DNA from: Terriglobia bacterium
GTDB lineage: Bacteria; Acidobacteriota; Terriglobia; JAIQFV01
Length of the DNA: 32,087 nucleotides
Assembly: GCA_028716525.1 (NCBI GenBank)
Contig: JAQUPQ010000042.1
Span: 1 to 32,087 of the forward strand
Direction of reading: 5' to 3'
The notes under the pieces were generated by a model that was not told the DNA's origin, searched no databases, and saw only the letters and a program-made list of their open reading frames with translations. This document shows, one piece after another, positions 7,864 to 16,296 of this stretch. Each line of letters opens with the position of its first letter. Within the stretch, counting starts at the first letter, position 1. The translations under genes were made by a program, and so were the position numbers.

Positions 7864-8370
7864 ATGGCAAGTATGGTTGCGAACAACCCGTACATAAAGA
7901 TCGGAACACTCGCTCGGAACGCGCAAGTCTCCTTAAGAACGCTCCGTTATTATGAAGAAATTGGCCTCATATCACCTGCATCGCACAGCCAGGGCGGGCA
8001 CCGCCTGTATACCAGCGAAGACATGAAAAGGCTGGAAGTCATCAATTACTTGAAATCTCTTCCCCTCTCATTGGAAGAGATTCGTGAGATTTTTACCATC
8101 AAGAAGACTGCCTCCGCCCGCGACAAGAAAGAGCAAGTAGCTCTCTTAATCAAAGCCCTGTACGGAAAGCTGAATGCCGTGAATACACGTCTGCGGGAAC
8201 TCACGGAAGTGAAGGATGAATTATCGGCCATGGTGGAGATCCTGAAAGACTGTGCGCGATGTGAGGGCAAGCCGTTTTTGAAAAGTGAGACCTGTGGTGA
8301 TTGCCGCGCCGTCGACCGGCGCGATCACGTTCCGTTGATCATGTCGGTTTTTCTGGAGAAAGGGGTTTAA
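7864..8370 (+). CDS. MerR family transcriptional regulator
   Basis: 168 residues. The N-terminal winged helix-turn-helix is clear: IKIGTLARNAQVSLRTLRYY, EIGLISPASHSQGGHRLY and the SEDMKRLEVINYLKSLPLSL helix. A coiled-coil dimerization helix spans about residues 90-128. The C-terminal tail has four cysteines in two C-x2-C pairs (CARC and CGDC), which could bind a metal ion or sense redox state; the ligand cannot be named. A second ATG at 7873 is an alternative start. The gene ends 3 bases before uspA, so the two are cotranscribed, probably from the sigma-54-type promoter at 7774. That is atypical for a MerR regulator. Confidence 0.9.
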   Translation: MASMVANNPYIKIGTLARNAQVSLRTLRYYEEIGLISPASHSQGGHRLYTSEDMKRLEVINYLKSLPLSLEEIREIFTIKKTASARDKKEQVALLIKALYGKLNAVNTRLRELTEVKDELSAMVEILKDCARCEGKPFLKSETCGDCRAVDRRDHVPLIMSVFLEKGV

Positions 8371-8373
8371 TCG

Positions 8374-8919
8374 ATGTTGAAGAAGATTTCCGGAGCGGAG
8401 GCGGCAGTGTTGGATCCTGTGGCCCCCAAGACTCCGGCAACCGGGTTGTCGATCAAGAAGGTTTTGTTTCCGACGGACTTCTCCAATTACGCCAATTATG
8501 CGTTGAAATACGCCATTGCCATGGCCACTCATTTCAACGCCACCTTGTATGTCCTCCACGTGAATGTGTTGCTGGCCCAAAACTATCCGCCGGAAGTTTA
8601 CCAAGGCATGGACGCGGACTATATCGCCTATTTGAAGCGTTGTGCCAGGGACAGTCTCCAGAAAGTGGTCCCGCCAGAAATTAAGAAGCAACTGCACGTT
8701 GAAGAAATCCTCGAAAAGGGCGTGCCCTATCAGGAAATCGTGCGCAAGGCCCAGGAGTTGGGAGTGGATGTGATTGTGATGTCCACTCGGGGGCGGACGG
8801 GATTGGACCATACCCTGACCGGCTCGACCACGGAGCGGGTGGTTTCTTTGGCACCCTGTCCGGTTTTTTCAATCAAGTATCCGGAGTTTGAATTCTCTCG
8901 AAGCAAATCGGCTGAATAG
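8374..8919 (+). CDS. Universal stress protein (UspA family)
   Basis: 181 residues. After a 25-residue N-terminal extension, the Usp fold starts at IKKVLFPTDFSNYANYALKY, with the nucleotide-site aspartate in PTDFS. The middle contains VLHVNVLLAQNY. The C-terminal ATP-binding motif is GRTGLDHTLTGSTTERVV followed by APCPVFSIK. This matches the ATP-binding subclass of cytoplasmic Usp proteins. It is directly behind merR (3-bp gap), which suggests a stress or growth-state response under the control of the upstream activator. Its target is unknown. Confidence 0.93.
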   Translation: MLKKISGAEAAVLDPVAPKTPATGLSIKKVLFPTDFSNYANYALKYAIAMATHFNATLYVLHVNVLLAQNYPPEVYQGMDADYIAYLKRCARDSLQKVVPPEIKKQLHVEEILEKGVPYQEIVRKAQELGVDVIVMSTRGRTGLDHTLTGSTTERVVSLAPCPVFSIKYPEFEFSRSKSAE

Positions 8920-8994
8920 CGACTGAACGTTCGCCCGCAGTTAAAAAAGTATTTGCTGATGTGAAAAAAGGGACAATCCGAATGGGGAGTCCAT

Positions 8995-9019
8995 GCCCGG
9001 TTCCACGAAATGACCGGGC
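8995..9019. repeat. Inverted repeat upstream of ald
   Basis: GCCCGGT at 8995-9001 pairs with ACCGGGC at 9013-9019 across an 11-base loop. It lies between uspA and the alanine dehydrogenase gene, 33 bp before the ATG. There is no T-run, so it may be a leader hairpin. Confidence 0.35.
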
Positions 9020-9052
9020 CGGACACGCGCGGCGGAAACGGGAGGGCAGATT

Positions 9053-10186
9053 ATGAATATCGGATTCTTAAAAGAGCCGGTGCACAAAGAGCATCGAACC
9101 GCACTCATCCCTTCAAACGTGCGGGCGCTTGTGGAAGAGGGACACTCCGTTTACTTCGAGCAGGGGGCCGGTGAAGGAAGTCATTTTAAAGATGAGGAGT
9201 ACTTGAACGCCGGAGCCCGCATTGCCTTCTCCCATGAGGAGGTTCTGACGCGATCCGAGCTGCTGCTCAAAGTGTCGGCGCCCAACGAGGATGAGCTTCA
9301 AGTCATACGCCGCGACAAAACCATCATGGCCTTTTTCCACCTGGCGGTGGCGGAAAAACCGCTCTTTGAACAACTGCTCGAGAAGGAGATTACTTCCATC
9401 GGGTATGAGGTCATTGAGACCTTGGATGGCCGCTTACCGGTCCTTCTACCCATCAGCGAAATTGCAGGACAGATGTCGGTATTCATCGCCGCCCATTTGC
9501 TGGAATCGAACAACCAGGGCCGCGGAATCCTGCTGGGAGGCGCGCCGGGAATTCCTCCGGCTTCGGTGGTCGTGCTGGGGGCCGGGGTCGTGGGAACGTG
9601 GGCCGCGGAAACCGCGGCGGCTAACGGAGCCCATGTGATGGTGTTGGATTCGGATGTCTCCAAGCTGCGGGCCCTCATGGCCCGGGACGGAAATCAGTTG
9701 GTCACGGCCGTCGCCGACAGTCACAACATCGAGCGCGCGGTGCGTCATGCCGATGTGCTCATCGGCGCGGTTTCGATCCACGGCGGCAAGACGCCTCACC
9801 TGGTGACGCAGAAGATGGTGGGCACGATGAAACCCGGCAGCGTCATCATCGATGTGTCCATCGATCAGGGCGGAAGCGTTGAAACCAGCCGGCCTACAAC
9901 ACTCAGTCAGCCGACGTTTACTTACAACGACGTGATCCATTACTGCTGCCCCAATCTCACCGCCAACATCGCACGTACCGCCTCGATTGCGTTATCGAAC
10001 GCCAGCCTTCCTTATGTCCGCGCCATCGCGGAAGGAGGCACGGAAGAAGCGCTTCGAAAACACCTGGACCTGGCGCGCGGGGTATTCACCTATCGCGGCA
10101 CATGCACGCGGGAACAAATTGCGGAGATCTTCGGGGCGAAATTCGAACCGCTGGATACGCTCACGCATTCGTTTATTTGGTCTTAG
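9053..10186 (+). CDS. ald: Alanine dehydrogenase
   Basis: 377 residues, the usual length for NAD-dependent alanine dehydrogenase (L-alanine + NAD+ + water to pyruvate + ammonia + NADH). The N-terminal domain starts IGFLKEPVHKEHRTALIP. The substrate-site lysine lies in ELLLKVSAP and the catalytic histidine in AFFHLAVAE. The Rossmann nucleotide-binding motif is VVVLGAGVVGTWAA, and the later conserved VIIDVSIDQGG and THPTFxYxxVxHY-like segment (TFTYNDVIHYCCPN) are present. The domain order is that of the AlaDH/PntA family, but PntA membrane parts are absent. It opens the metabolic block and may link amino-group disposal with the nearby aminotransferase. Confidence 0.93.
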   Translation: MNIGFLKEPVHKEHRTALIPSNVRALVEEGHSVYFEQGAGEGSHFKDEEYLNAGARIAFSHEEVLTRSELLLKVSAPNEDELQVIRRDKTIMAFFHLAVAEKPLFEQLLEKEITSIGYEVIETLDGRLPVLLPISEIAGQMSVFIAAHLLESNNQGRGILLGGAPGIPPASVVVLGAGVVGTWAAETAAANGAHVMVLDSDVSKLRALMARDGNQLVTAVADSHNIERAVRHADVLIGAVSIHGGKTPHLVTQKMVGTMKPGSVIIDVSIDQGGSVETSRPTTLSQPTFTYNDVIHYCCPNLTANIARTASIALSNASLPYVRAIAEGGTEEALRKHLDLARGVFTYRGTCTREQIAEIFGAKFEPLDTLTHSFIWS

Positions 10187-10194
10187 GCCCGGAG

Positions 10195-10214
10195 GGTTGG
10201 CCCGCGGGCCAACC
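10195..10214. repeat. 20-bp perfect palindrome between ald and the CoA-transferase gene
   Basis: The sequence reads GGTTGGCCCG then its exact complement CGGGCCAACC, starting 9 bp after the ald stop and 30 bp before the next ATG. No T-run follows. It may be an mRNA-stabilising hairpin, a weak terminator, or an operator. Confidence 0.45.
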
Positions 10215-10244
10215 GTCCCCAGCAACAGGTGAAACGGAAAAACA

Positions 10245-11573
10245 ATGAACTGGATCTCGGATTACAAGCAGAAGCTCATGCACGCCGACCAGGCCTTGGA
10301 CGTCGTCACATCAAAGGATCGCGTTTACATCCATCCCGGTTGTGCGGAGCCTGAAATCCTCGTGGAGGCGTTGATCTCGCGAGCTCCGAACCTTCGCGAT
10401 GTAGAGATCGTTCATCTACTGACTCTGGGAAATGCCGATTACATCAAACCCGAAATGGAAGGACACTTTCGTCACAATGCCATGTTTGTGGGCGGCAATG
10501 TCCGCCAGGCCGTCAATGAAGGGCGGGCGGACTATACCCCCATCTTTTTGGGCGAAATTGAAGCTCTATTTACGACCGGCGCCCTTCCCATCGACGTGGC
10601 CCTGATTCAGGTTTCCCCTCCCGACGAACATGGCTTCTGCAGCTTCGGTGTGGGCGTCGATACGACCTTAACGGCCTGCCAAGTCGCTCGAACCGTCATC
10701 GCGCACGTGAACGATCAAATGCCCCGCACGCTGGGCGATGCGTTCATCCATGTCCGCAAAATCGACCGCATCGTGGAAGACTCGCGACCGGTGCTGGAAA
10801 TCAAGCCTGTCGAAATCAGCGAACTGCACAGTCGCATCGGCAAACATGTGGCCGATTTGATTGAAGACGGCTCCACACTGCAACTGGGAATCGGCGGAAT
10901 CCCCGATGCCGCACTCTCCTTCATGCACTCCAAGAAGCATTTGGGGATCCACAGCGAGATGTTTTCGGACAGCGTCGTCGGGCTGGTGGAGGCCGGGGTG
11001 ATCAATAACGAAAAGAAAACCCTGCATCCCGGAAAAATAACGGCCGGTTTTATGCTGGGCACGCGGAAGCTGTTTTCCTTCGTGGATAACAATCCACTCA
11101 TTGAGTTGCACCCGACTCGGTACATCAACGATCCCTTCATCATTTCGCAGAACGACCGCATGGTGGCCATCAATTCCGCAATTCAAGTGGATTTGACGGG
11201 TCAGGTGTGCGCCGATTCCTTGGGCCATTCCATTTACAGCGGTATCGGGGGACAGGTGGACTTTCTTCGCGGGGCGGCACGATCCAAAGGAGGCAAGCCG
11301 ATCATCGCCCTCCCAGCGACGGCTAAAGATGGATCCGTCTCGCGAATAGTCCCCCGGCTCGATCCCGGCGCGGGCGTAGTGACCTCCCGCGGCGACGTGC
11401 ATTACGTGGTCACCGAATTCGGCGTGGCCTATTTGCACGGCAAGAACATCCGACAGCGCTGCCAGGCCTTGATCGAGATTGCCCATCCCAAGTTTCGAAA
11501 TGAGCTGAGCGAATTTGCGGTTTGTCAGAAGTGGTTGCCTCAATGCGTCCCGGTTCCGGCTGAAGTGGCCTGA
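10245..11573 (+). CDS. Acetyl-CoA hydrolase / 4-hydroxybutyrate-type CoA-transferase
   Basis: 442 residues, matching the class I CoA-transferases of the acetyl-CoA hydrolase/Cat2 type. Recognised features are the N-terminal domain ending in the VSPPDEHGFCSFGVGVD motif, the GIGGIPDAAL glycine loop, and the catalytic glutamate E238 in HSEMFSDSVV, which forms the glutamyl-CoA intermediate. The C-terminal domain has YSGIGGQVDFLRGAARSKGG and FGVAYLHGKNIRQRC. It probably moves CoA between acetyl-, succinyl- or branched short-chain acyl groups; the exact substrate cannot be read from sequence. It lies just upstream of the 2-oxoacid oxidoreductase, whose product is an acyl-CoA. Confidence 0.9.
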   Translation: MNWISDYKQKLMHADQALDVVTSKDRVYIHPGCAEPEILVEALISRAPNLRDVEIVHLLTLGNADYIKPEMEGHFRHNAMFVGGNVRQAVNEGRADYTPIFLGEIEALFTTGALPIDVALIQVSPPDEHGFCSFGVGVDTTLTACQVARTVIAHVNDQMPRTLGDAFIHVRKIDRIVEDSRPVLEIKPVEISELHSRIGKHVADLIEDGSTLQLGIGGIPDAALSFMHSKKHLGIHSEMFSDSVVGLVEAGVINNEKKTLHPGKITAGFMLGTRKLFSFVDNNPLIELHPTRYINDPFIISQNDRMVAINSAIQVDLTGQVCADSLGHSIYSGIGGQVDFLRGAARSKGGKPIIALPATAKDGSVSRIVPRLDPGAGVVTSRGDVHYVVTEFGVAYLHGKNIRQRCQALIEIAHPKFRNELSEFAVCQKWLPQCVPVPAEVA

Positions 11574-11630
11574 AGCAGTTGGGTTTTGTTGGACTCTGTT
11601 TTTGAAATTTCAATTTGAGGAAATCTATCG

Positions 11631-11882
11631 ATGCCAACTCCACGAGGGAAAGTCGAAATTGCCCAGGACCAATGCAAAGGATGCGCTGTTTGCGTGGATG
11701 CCTGTCCGCCCAAAGTCCTGAAACTCACCACGGTCTTGAATGTCCAGGGCTATCACCCGGTTCAGTACCTGGGCGATGGATGCACCGGATGCGGGATTTG
11801 TTTCTATGCGTGTCCGGAGCCGGGGGCCATCACGGTTTACAAATGGCAGGATGAAGAATCGAAGAAACAAAAAGCGGCCTGA
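11631..11882 (+). CDS. 2-oxoacid:ferredoxin oxidoreductase delta subunit (2[4Fe-4S] ferredoxin-like)
   Basis: 83 residues with two full tetracysteine motifs for [4Fe-4S] clusters: [12 protein letters not shown], and [12 protein letters not shown]. This is the delta subunit, or an equivalent small ferredoxin, of the pyruvate/2-oxoisovalerate family. It passes electrons from the thiamine site to external ferredoxin. It starts the four-gene electron-transfer set, 66 bp ahead of the alpha subunit gene, and is soluble and cytoplasmic. Confidence 0.92.
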   Translation: MPTPRGKVEIAQDQCKGCAVCVDACPPKVLKLTTVLNVQGYHPVQYLGDGCTGCGICFYACPEPGAITVYKWQDEESKKQKAA

Positions 11883-11948
11883 GTTTGATACTTCCAGCTG
11901 AAAGGAGGGGCCTCGCCGGCCCTGGAGCTTAAACACGGAAACCTCTCT

Positions 11949-13049
11949 ATGACAAAAGAATTGATCAAAGGAAACGAAGCCATTGTCAAAGGCGCGATTC
12001 TGGCGGGGTGCCGCGCTTATTTTGGTTACCCCATCACTCCCGCCAGCGAAATCGCGGAAGCGGCCGCTTATTACTTCCCCCTGGTGGGAGGAACTTTCTT
12101 GCAGGCAGAAAGTGAAGTGGCCTCCATCAACATGATTTACGGCGCTTCTTCCGCCGGCATGCGATGCATGTCGGCCTCTTCGGGACCCGGCATGAGTCTG
12201 ATGCAGGAAGGAATTTCCTACCTGGCCGGTTCTGAATTGCCGTGCGTCATTGCCGATATCATGCGCGGCGGGCCGGGCCTGGGAAATATCGGTCCGGAAC
12301 AGGGCGATTACAACCAGATGGTCAAGGGCGGAGGCCACGGCAATTATCACAACATCGTATTGGCGCCCAATTCCGCGCAGGAGATGTGTGATCTCACGAT
12401 GCTGGCCTTCGATTTGGCCGATCAATACCGCAATCCCGCCATCGTTCTGGCCGACGGGTATATCGGCCAAATGATGGAGCCGGTCGAATTTCCAGAGGAA
12501 GGCCGGGTCGGCCCCATTAAGAACTGGGCCGTTCATGGTGATGCCGCCACACGAAAGAATGTGCTGACCTCCATTTATCTTTCACACGAAGCCCTGGAGC
12601 AGCACGAACTCAAGCTCGCTGAAAAATACCGCAAAATCCAGGAAAACGAAGTACGTTTTGAAGCCTACAAGATCGACGACGCGGAAATCATCCTGGTGGG
12701 TTATGGCATTGTGTCGAGAGTTTTGAAATCCGCCGCCGACCGGGCGCGCGAGTACGGCATCCGGGCCGGGGTGTTCCGCCCCATTACGCTGTATCCGTTC
12801 CCCACCGAAGCTCTTGCGGATTTGTCGCTGACCACGGAACGGTTTTTGACGGTGGAACTGAGCGACGGCCAACTGGTGGACGATGTTCGCCTGGCGATCT
12901 CTCGCCGTCATCCTTGTGATTTTTACGGACGGCGAGGCGGCTGCGTCCCGACCACCGAAGAAGTGTTCAACGTGCTGCGCCATACTCTGACTCATCCCGC
13001 CGAGTGCAATGACGCCATGGCGCTGCCCATGGGAATGCATGCCGTTTGA
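11949..13049 (+). CDS. vorB: 2-oxoacid:ferredoxin oxidoreductase alpha subunit (VorB-like)
   Basis: 366 residues. The start ([21 protein letters not shown]), [13 protein letters not shown], the [18 protein letters not shown] motif and the [17 protein letters not shown] segment are close to alpha subunits annotated as VorB (2-oxoisovalerate oxidoreductase). Domain order is pyrimidine-binding domain (about 1-230) then transketolase C-terminal-like domain (about 250-350). The family oxidatively decarboxylates 2-oxoacids to acyl-CoA with ferredoxin reduction. Branched-chain 2-oxoacids are favoured because of the VorB likeness and the branched-chain aminotransferase gene nearby. 2-Oxoglutarate or pyruvate cannot be excluded from sequence alone. 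Confidence 0.88.
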   Translation: MTKELIKGNEAIVKGAILAGCRAYFGYPITPASEIAEAAAYYFPLVGGTFLQAESEVASINMIYGASSAGMRCMSASSGPGMSLMQEGISYLAGSELPCVIADIMRGGPGLGNIGPEQGDYNQMVKGGGHGNYHNIVLAPNSAQEMCDLTMLAFDLADQYRNPAIVLADGYIGQMMEPVEFPEEGRVGPIKNWAVHGDAATRKNVLTSIYLSHEALEQHELKLAEKYRKIQENEVRFEAYKIDDAEIILVGYGIVSRVLKSAADRAREYGIRAGVFRPITLYPFPTEALADLSLTTERFLTVELSDGQLVDDVRLAISRRHPCDFYGRRGGCVPTTEEVFNVLRHTLTHPAECNDAMALPMGMHAV

Positions 13050-13082
13050 AAACTAAATTTTGAAGAACCGGAGCTCTGAATC

Positions 13083-14741
13083 ATGTTCAATGTAATTCAG
13101 CAAAAACCGGAAACATTCTACGACCTGTTCGAGCGCAAGGACGGTGATCCGCATGTCACGCATTATTGCCCCGGCTGCGGACATGGCGTCGCCCACAAGA
13201 TGATCGCGGAGTGTTTGGAAGATTTGGGTATTCAAGACCGCACCATCCTGGTGAGCCCGGTGGGATGTTCCGTGTTTGCTTATTATTATTTCGACGTCGG
13301 CAACGTGCAGGCGCCTCACGGACGCGCTCCTGCCGTTGCGACCGGCATCAAGCGCTCCCGCCCCGAAGCCATCGTGTTGAGTTATCAGGGGGACGGGGAC
13401 CTCGCCGCCATCGGGGGCAACGAAATTCTTCACGCCGCCAACCGCGGTGAAAACATCACCGTGTTTTTCATCAACAACGCCATTTATGGGATGACCGGGG
13501 GCCAGATGGCGCCGACTTCCCTAATAGGTCAGAAGACCACCACGTCGCCATTCGGCCGCAGCCTGAAAAACGAAGGCTATCCCATGCGCGTCTGTGAACT
13601 GCTCGCGGCGCTGGAAGCACCGGTGTACCTCGAACGGACCGCCATTTTCGACAACAAGAACAACATGCGAACGCGAAAAGCCATTCGCAAGGCCATTCAG
13701 AACCAGATCGATGGCCTGGGATTTTCGCTGGTGGAAATTCTCTCGCCGTGTCCCACCATTTGGAAAATGACGCCGCAAGAATCCCGGCAATGGGTTCGCG
13801 ATCAAATGATGCCCTATTTCAAGCTGGGAATCTTCCGCGACAAGACCACTACTCAAACCCCGTCCGCAGTCGCCGCTTCCGAAACACCCGCAGGATTGGA
13901 GGCGGGTTCCGCCCAGGCCGCATCACCCCAGGGCGCTTCGAAAAACGAGCCCAGCTCCCCGCCTCCAACCAACTCTTTGGAGGAGCTAAAGCCGCGAACC
14001 GATGTTTCTCTCGATGAAGTGCCCGCCATTCTTGGAATCCGGGCCACCGAACGTCCGGGCGAAACTCACGGTCAGGCCGTTTACGGCGGCAACTACAATG
14101 AACGATCCAAATTTTATGAGGCGGCTTCCGCAACGCCTCAGGGATCGGGGGAAGAATTCTTCCCGCGTGATGTGCCGGAACAGTACCGGGATCCTCAGAT
14201 CAAGATTGCCGGATTTGGAGGCCAGGGAGTTCTGCTTCTGGGTGAAGCCTTGGCTGAAAGTGGAATGCTCAGCGGTTATCGGGTTTCGTGGCTTCCTTCC
14301 TATGGACCGGAAATGCGGGGGGGCACAGCTCATTGCCACGTCCGTCTCTCCCAAAACGAGATTGGATCACCGCTCGTGTCTCGACCCACCATTCTCTTGT
14401 CTCTGAATAAACCTTCCCTGGAGAAGTTCCTTCCGGAAGCGGTACCGGGAGCACTGGTCATTTACAACTCTTCATTGATTGACCAACCTCCGTCGAGAAC
14501 TGATATTGAAGCCCTTCCACTTTCAGCCACTGAAATTGCAGAAAAGATCGGCTCCCCCAAGATCACCAACATGGTGGTGGTGGGGGCGCTGATTGCCAAG
14601 ACCCGTTTGCTCACCAAAGAAAGTGTGTTCGCCGCCATCGAGGCCCTGGTGAAGAACCCCAAGCTGGTGGAGATGAACCGGCGCGCGGTGGAAGCGGGAA
14701 TGCAGGCGGTGATGGAAAAAGAAGAGGCGGTTAAAGTTTAG
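13083..14741 (+). CDS. 2-oxoacid:ferredoxin oxidoreductase, fused beta and gamma subunits
   Basis: 552 residues in three parts. Residues 1 to about 256 are the thiamine-diphosphate-binding beta subunit: C29-PG-C32-GHG, G103-DGD106 and the FFINNAIYGMTGGQMAPT stretch. Residues about 257-369 are a Pro/Ser/Ala-rich linker with an acidic segment. Residues about 370-552 are the gamma subunit: IKIAGFGGQGVLLLG (GFGGQG at 377-382), then SYGPEMRGGTAHCHVRLS. No stop or frameshift separates the halves, so the fusion looks real. Together with the delta and alpha subunits it makes a full four-domain enzyme, oxidizing a 2-oxoacid to acyl-CoA, CO2 and reduced ferredoxin. The beta-gamma order is less common than separate genes. 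Confidence 0.92.
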   Translation: MFNVIQQKPETFYDLFERKDGDPHVTHYCPGCGHGVAHKMIAECLEDLGIQDRTILVSPVGCSVFAYYYFDVGNVQAPHGRAPAVATGIKRSRPEAIVLSYQGDGDLAAIGGNEILHAANRGENITVFFINNAIYGMTGGQMAPTSLIGQKTTTSPFGRSLKNEGYPMRVCELLAALEAPVYLERTAIFDNKNNMRTRKAIRKAIQNQIDGLGFSLVEILSPCPTIWKMTPQESRQWVRDQMMPYFKLGIFRDKTTTQTPSAVAASETPAGLEAGSAQAASPQGASKNEPSSPPPTNSLEELKPRTDVSLDEVPAILGIRATERPGETHGQAVYGGNYNERSKFYEAASATPQGSGEEFFPRDVPEQYRDPQIKIAGFGGQGVLLLGEALAESGMLSGYRVSWLPSYGPEMRGGTAHCHVRLSQNEIGSPLVSRPTILLSLNKPSLEKFLPEAVPGALVIYNSSLIDQPPSRTDIEALPLSATEIAEKIGSPKITNMVVVGALIAKTRLLTKESVFAAIEALVKNPKLVEMNRRAVEAGMQAVMEKEEAVKV

Positions 14742-14801
14742 TGGCGCGTTGTTATTGGAACTTCGGATCTCAAATCTTACATAGAGGAGCTTGAACAACC
14801 C

Positions 14802-15059
14802 ATGGCATTAATGATTACGAACGATTGTATTTCCTGCGGCGCCTGCGAGCCGCCGTGTCCCAATCAGGCGATTTCGCAAGACGGCCTTTACGTCATCAAT
14901 TCCGATCGCTGCACCGAATGCAAAGGTTTCTTTGACGAACCGCAGTGCATTCCGCTGTGTCCGGTGGAATGCATTGTTCCCGATCCCAATCATCAGGAAA
15001 CGCCGGAACAGCTGCTCGCCAAGAAAGAACGATTGCATACCGGGGAAGCGGTTCAATAG
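14802..15059 (+). CDS. fdx: Chromatium-type 2[4Fe-4S] ferredoxin
   Basis: 85 residues. The first cluster motif is C-IS-C-GA-C-EPP-CP. The second has the extended spacing C-TE-C then KGFFDEPQ, C-IPL-CPVE-C, which marks the Alvin/Chromatium-type ferredoxins of about 80 residues. Ferredoxins of this type are the known electron donors of benzoyl-CoA reductase in Thauera-type bacteria, where one is encoded in the bcr cluster. Here it is 60 bp behind the oxidoreductase gene with a GAGGAG-like site before its ATG. It is likely the shuttle between the oxidoreductase and the benzoyl-CoA reductase; this is inference. Confidence 0.93.
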   Translation: MALMITNDCISCGACEPPCPNQAISQDGLYVINSDRCTECKGFFDEPQCIPLCPVECIVPDPNHQETPEQLLAKKERLHTGEAVQ

Positions 15060-15113
15060 GTCGGGCGCGCGGCCGAGGAGACCCCGCGGATCACCTCATC
15101 AAATTCGTGAAAT

Positions 15114-15176
15114 CGGGGCGGGAGGAAGCTTGCGGGGAGGTTTCCATGCGCTTCTTCCGCCCCGTCATCTCCCCGC
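15114..15176 (+). promoter_or_regulatory. Interlocking hairpins in the ilvE leader
   Basis: Stem A can form between 15114-15129 and 15150-15164 (CGGGGCGG with CCGCCCCG, plus GGAAGC with GCTTCC-like bases and small bulges). Stem B can form between GCGGGGAG at 15132-15139 and CTCCCCGC at 15169-15176. The left arm of B lies in the loop of A and the right arm outside, so they form a pseudoknot or exclude each other. Located 38 bp before the ilvE ATG. Confidence 0.4.
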
Positions 15177-15213
15177 CCCGCACCGTCCAAAGATCCTTCG
15201 GGAGGACGCCTTC

Positions 15214-16173
15214 ATGAATTCCAAAATGGAACTGGGTAAGGTGCAAGTTTATTTTCGAGGCAATTTCGTTCCGTTGGAAGACGCCAACGTGAACATTTTG
15301 ACGCAGGCTCTGCATTACGGCACGGCCATCTTTGAAGGTATTCGAGGCTACTGGGATGCCGACAGCGAGGACCTCTATTTCTTCCGGCTGCGGGAACACT
15401 ATGAACGCATGAAGCGCAATTGCAAGCTGCTCAAAATCAAGCTTCCCGTGGGCGTGAACGAGATGTGTGATTTCTCGGCCGAGTTGGTGCAGCGCAATCA
15501 GTTCAAACAAAACGTGTACGTGCGCCCGTTGGCGTACAAGGCCACGCGTGGGATCGGCGTGAAATTAGGCGCCGAAGACGATTTTTTCATTGTGACGGTT
15601 CCCTTCGGAGATTATCTGGACACCCACAAGGGTTTGAGCGTGTGCACCTCGTCGTGGCGGAGAACGGAAGACAATGCCATCCCCTGCCGCGGAAAAATCT
15701 CCGGCGGATATGTCAATTGCGCCCTGGCGGCCGACGAAGCGCTGGCTTCCGGTTTCGATGAGGCCGTCATGTTGACGGAAAGCGGACACGTCAGCGAAGG
15801 ACCGGGGTTCAACCTTTTCATGGTTCGAAACCACAAGCTGATCACCCCCGGAGAAACGGAAAACATTCTGGAAGGTATAACGCGCGATGCCATCATCCGC
15901 CTGGCCCAAGAGGAACTGCATCTCACGGTGGAAGTCCGCAAGATCGATCGCAGCGAACTCTATGTGTGTGATGAGTTGTTCTTCTGCGGCACCGCAGCAC
16001 AAATCGCCCCGATCGCTTCGGTGGACCACCGTGTCGTCGGGAACGGGCAAATGGGCTTGATTACCGCGGAATTGCAGAAGCTTTATAACGCCGTGGTCTT
16101 GAACAAATTTCCGAAGTATTCGGAGTGGTGCACCGCGGCCTATCGCTATCAACGCGCCGCGGTGGAAGCATAA
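15214..16173 (+). CDS. ilvE: Branched-chain amino acid aminotransferase
   Basis: 319 residues from the ATG at 15214, which has GGGAGG 9 bases upstream; a longer upstream frame overlaps ferredoxin and is not credible. It is a fold-type IV PLP enzyme. Visible features are FEGIRGYW, YVRPLAYK, the PLP lysine K161 in CRGKISGGYVN, the phosphate-site EGPGFNLFMV, which usually reads GEN rather than GFN, and GITRDAIIRLA. It interconverts leucine, isoleucine and valine with their 2-oxoacids using glutamate/2-oxoglutarate. Its position behind a VorB-like oxidoreductase supports a joined route between branched-chain amino acids and branched acyl-CoAs. Confidence 0.92.
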   Translation: MNSKMELGKVQVYFRGNFVPLEDANVNILTQALHYGTAIFEGIRGYWDADSEDLYFFRLREHYERMKRNCKLLKIKLPVGVNEMCDFSAELVQRNQFKQNVYVRPLAYKATRGIGVKLGAEDDFFIVTVPFGDYLDTHKGLSVCTSSWRRTEDNAIPCRGKISGGYVNCALAADEALASGFDEAVMLTESGHVSEGPGFNLFMVRNHKLITPGETENILEGITRDAIIRLAQEELHLTVEVRKIDRSELYVCDELFFCGTAAQIAPIASVDHRVVGNGQMGLITAELQKLYNAVVLNKFPKYSEWCTAAYRYQRAAVEA

Positions 16174-16296
16174 GAGATTTTTTCAGGGGGCCGGGAAGGC
16201 TTCGGTTAGTGATGCTCAGCGGCCCCGGCAGTCGGCCATTCTTATTTCATAGCACAGCACTACATATTCTCAACCTTTCACAACGAGGAAAAACCC

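Noticed and set aside
10668-11543. 291-codon minus-strand open frame opposite the CoA-transferase gene
   Set aside because: Shadow frame with no family features.
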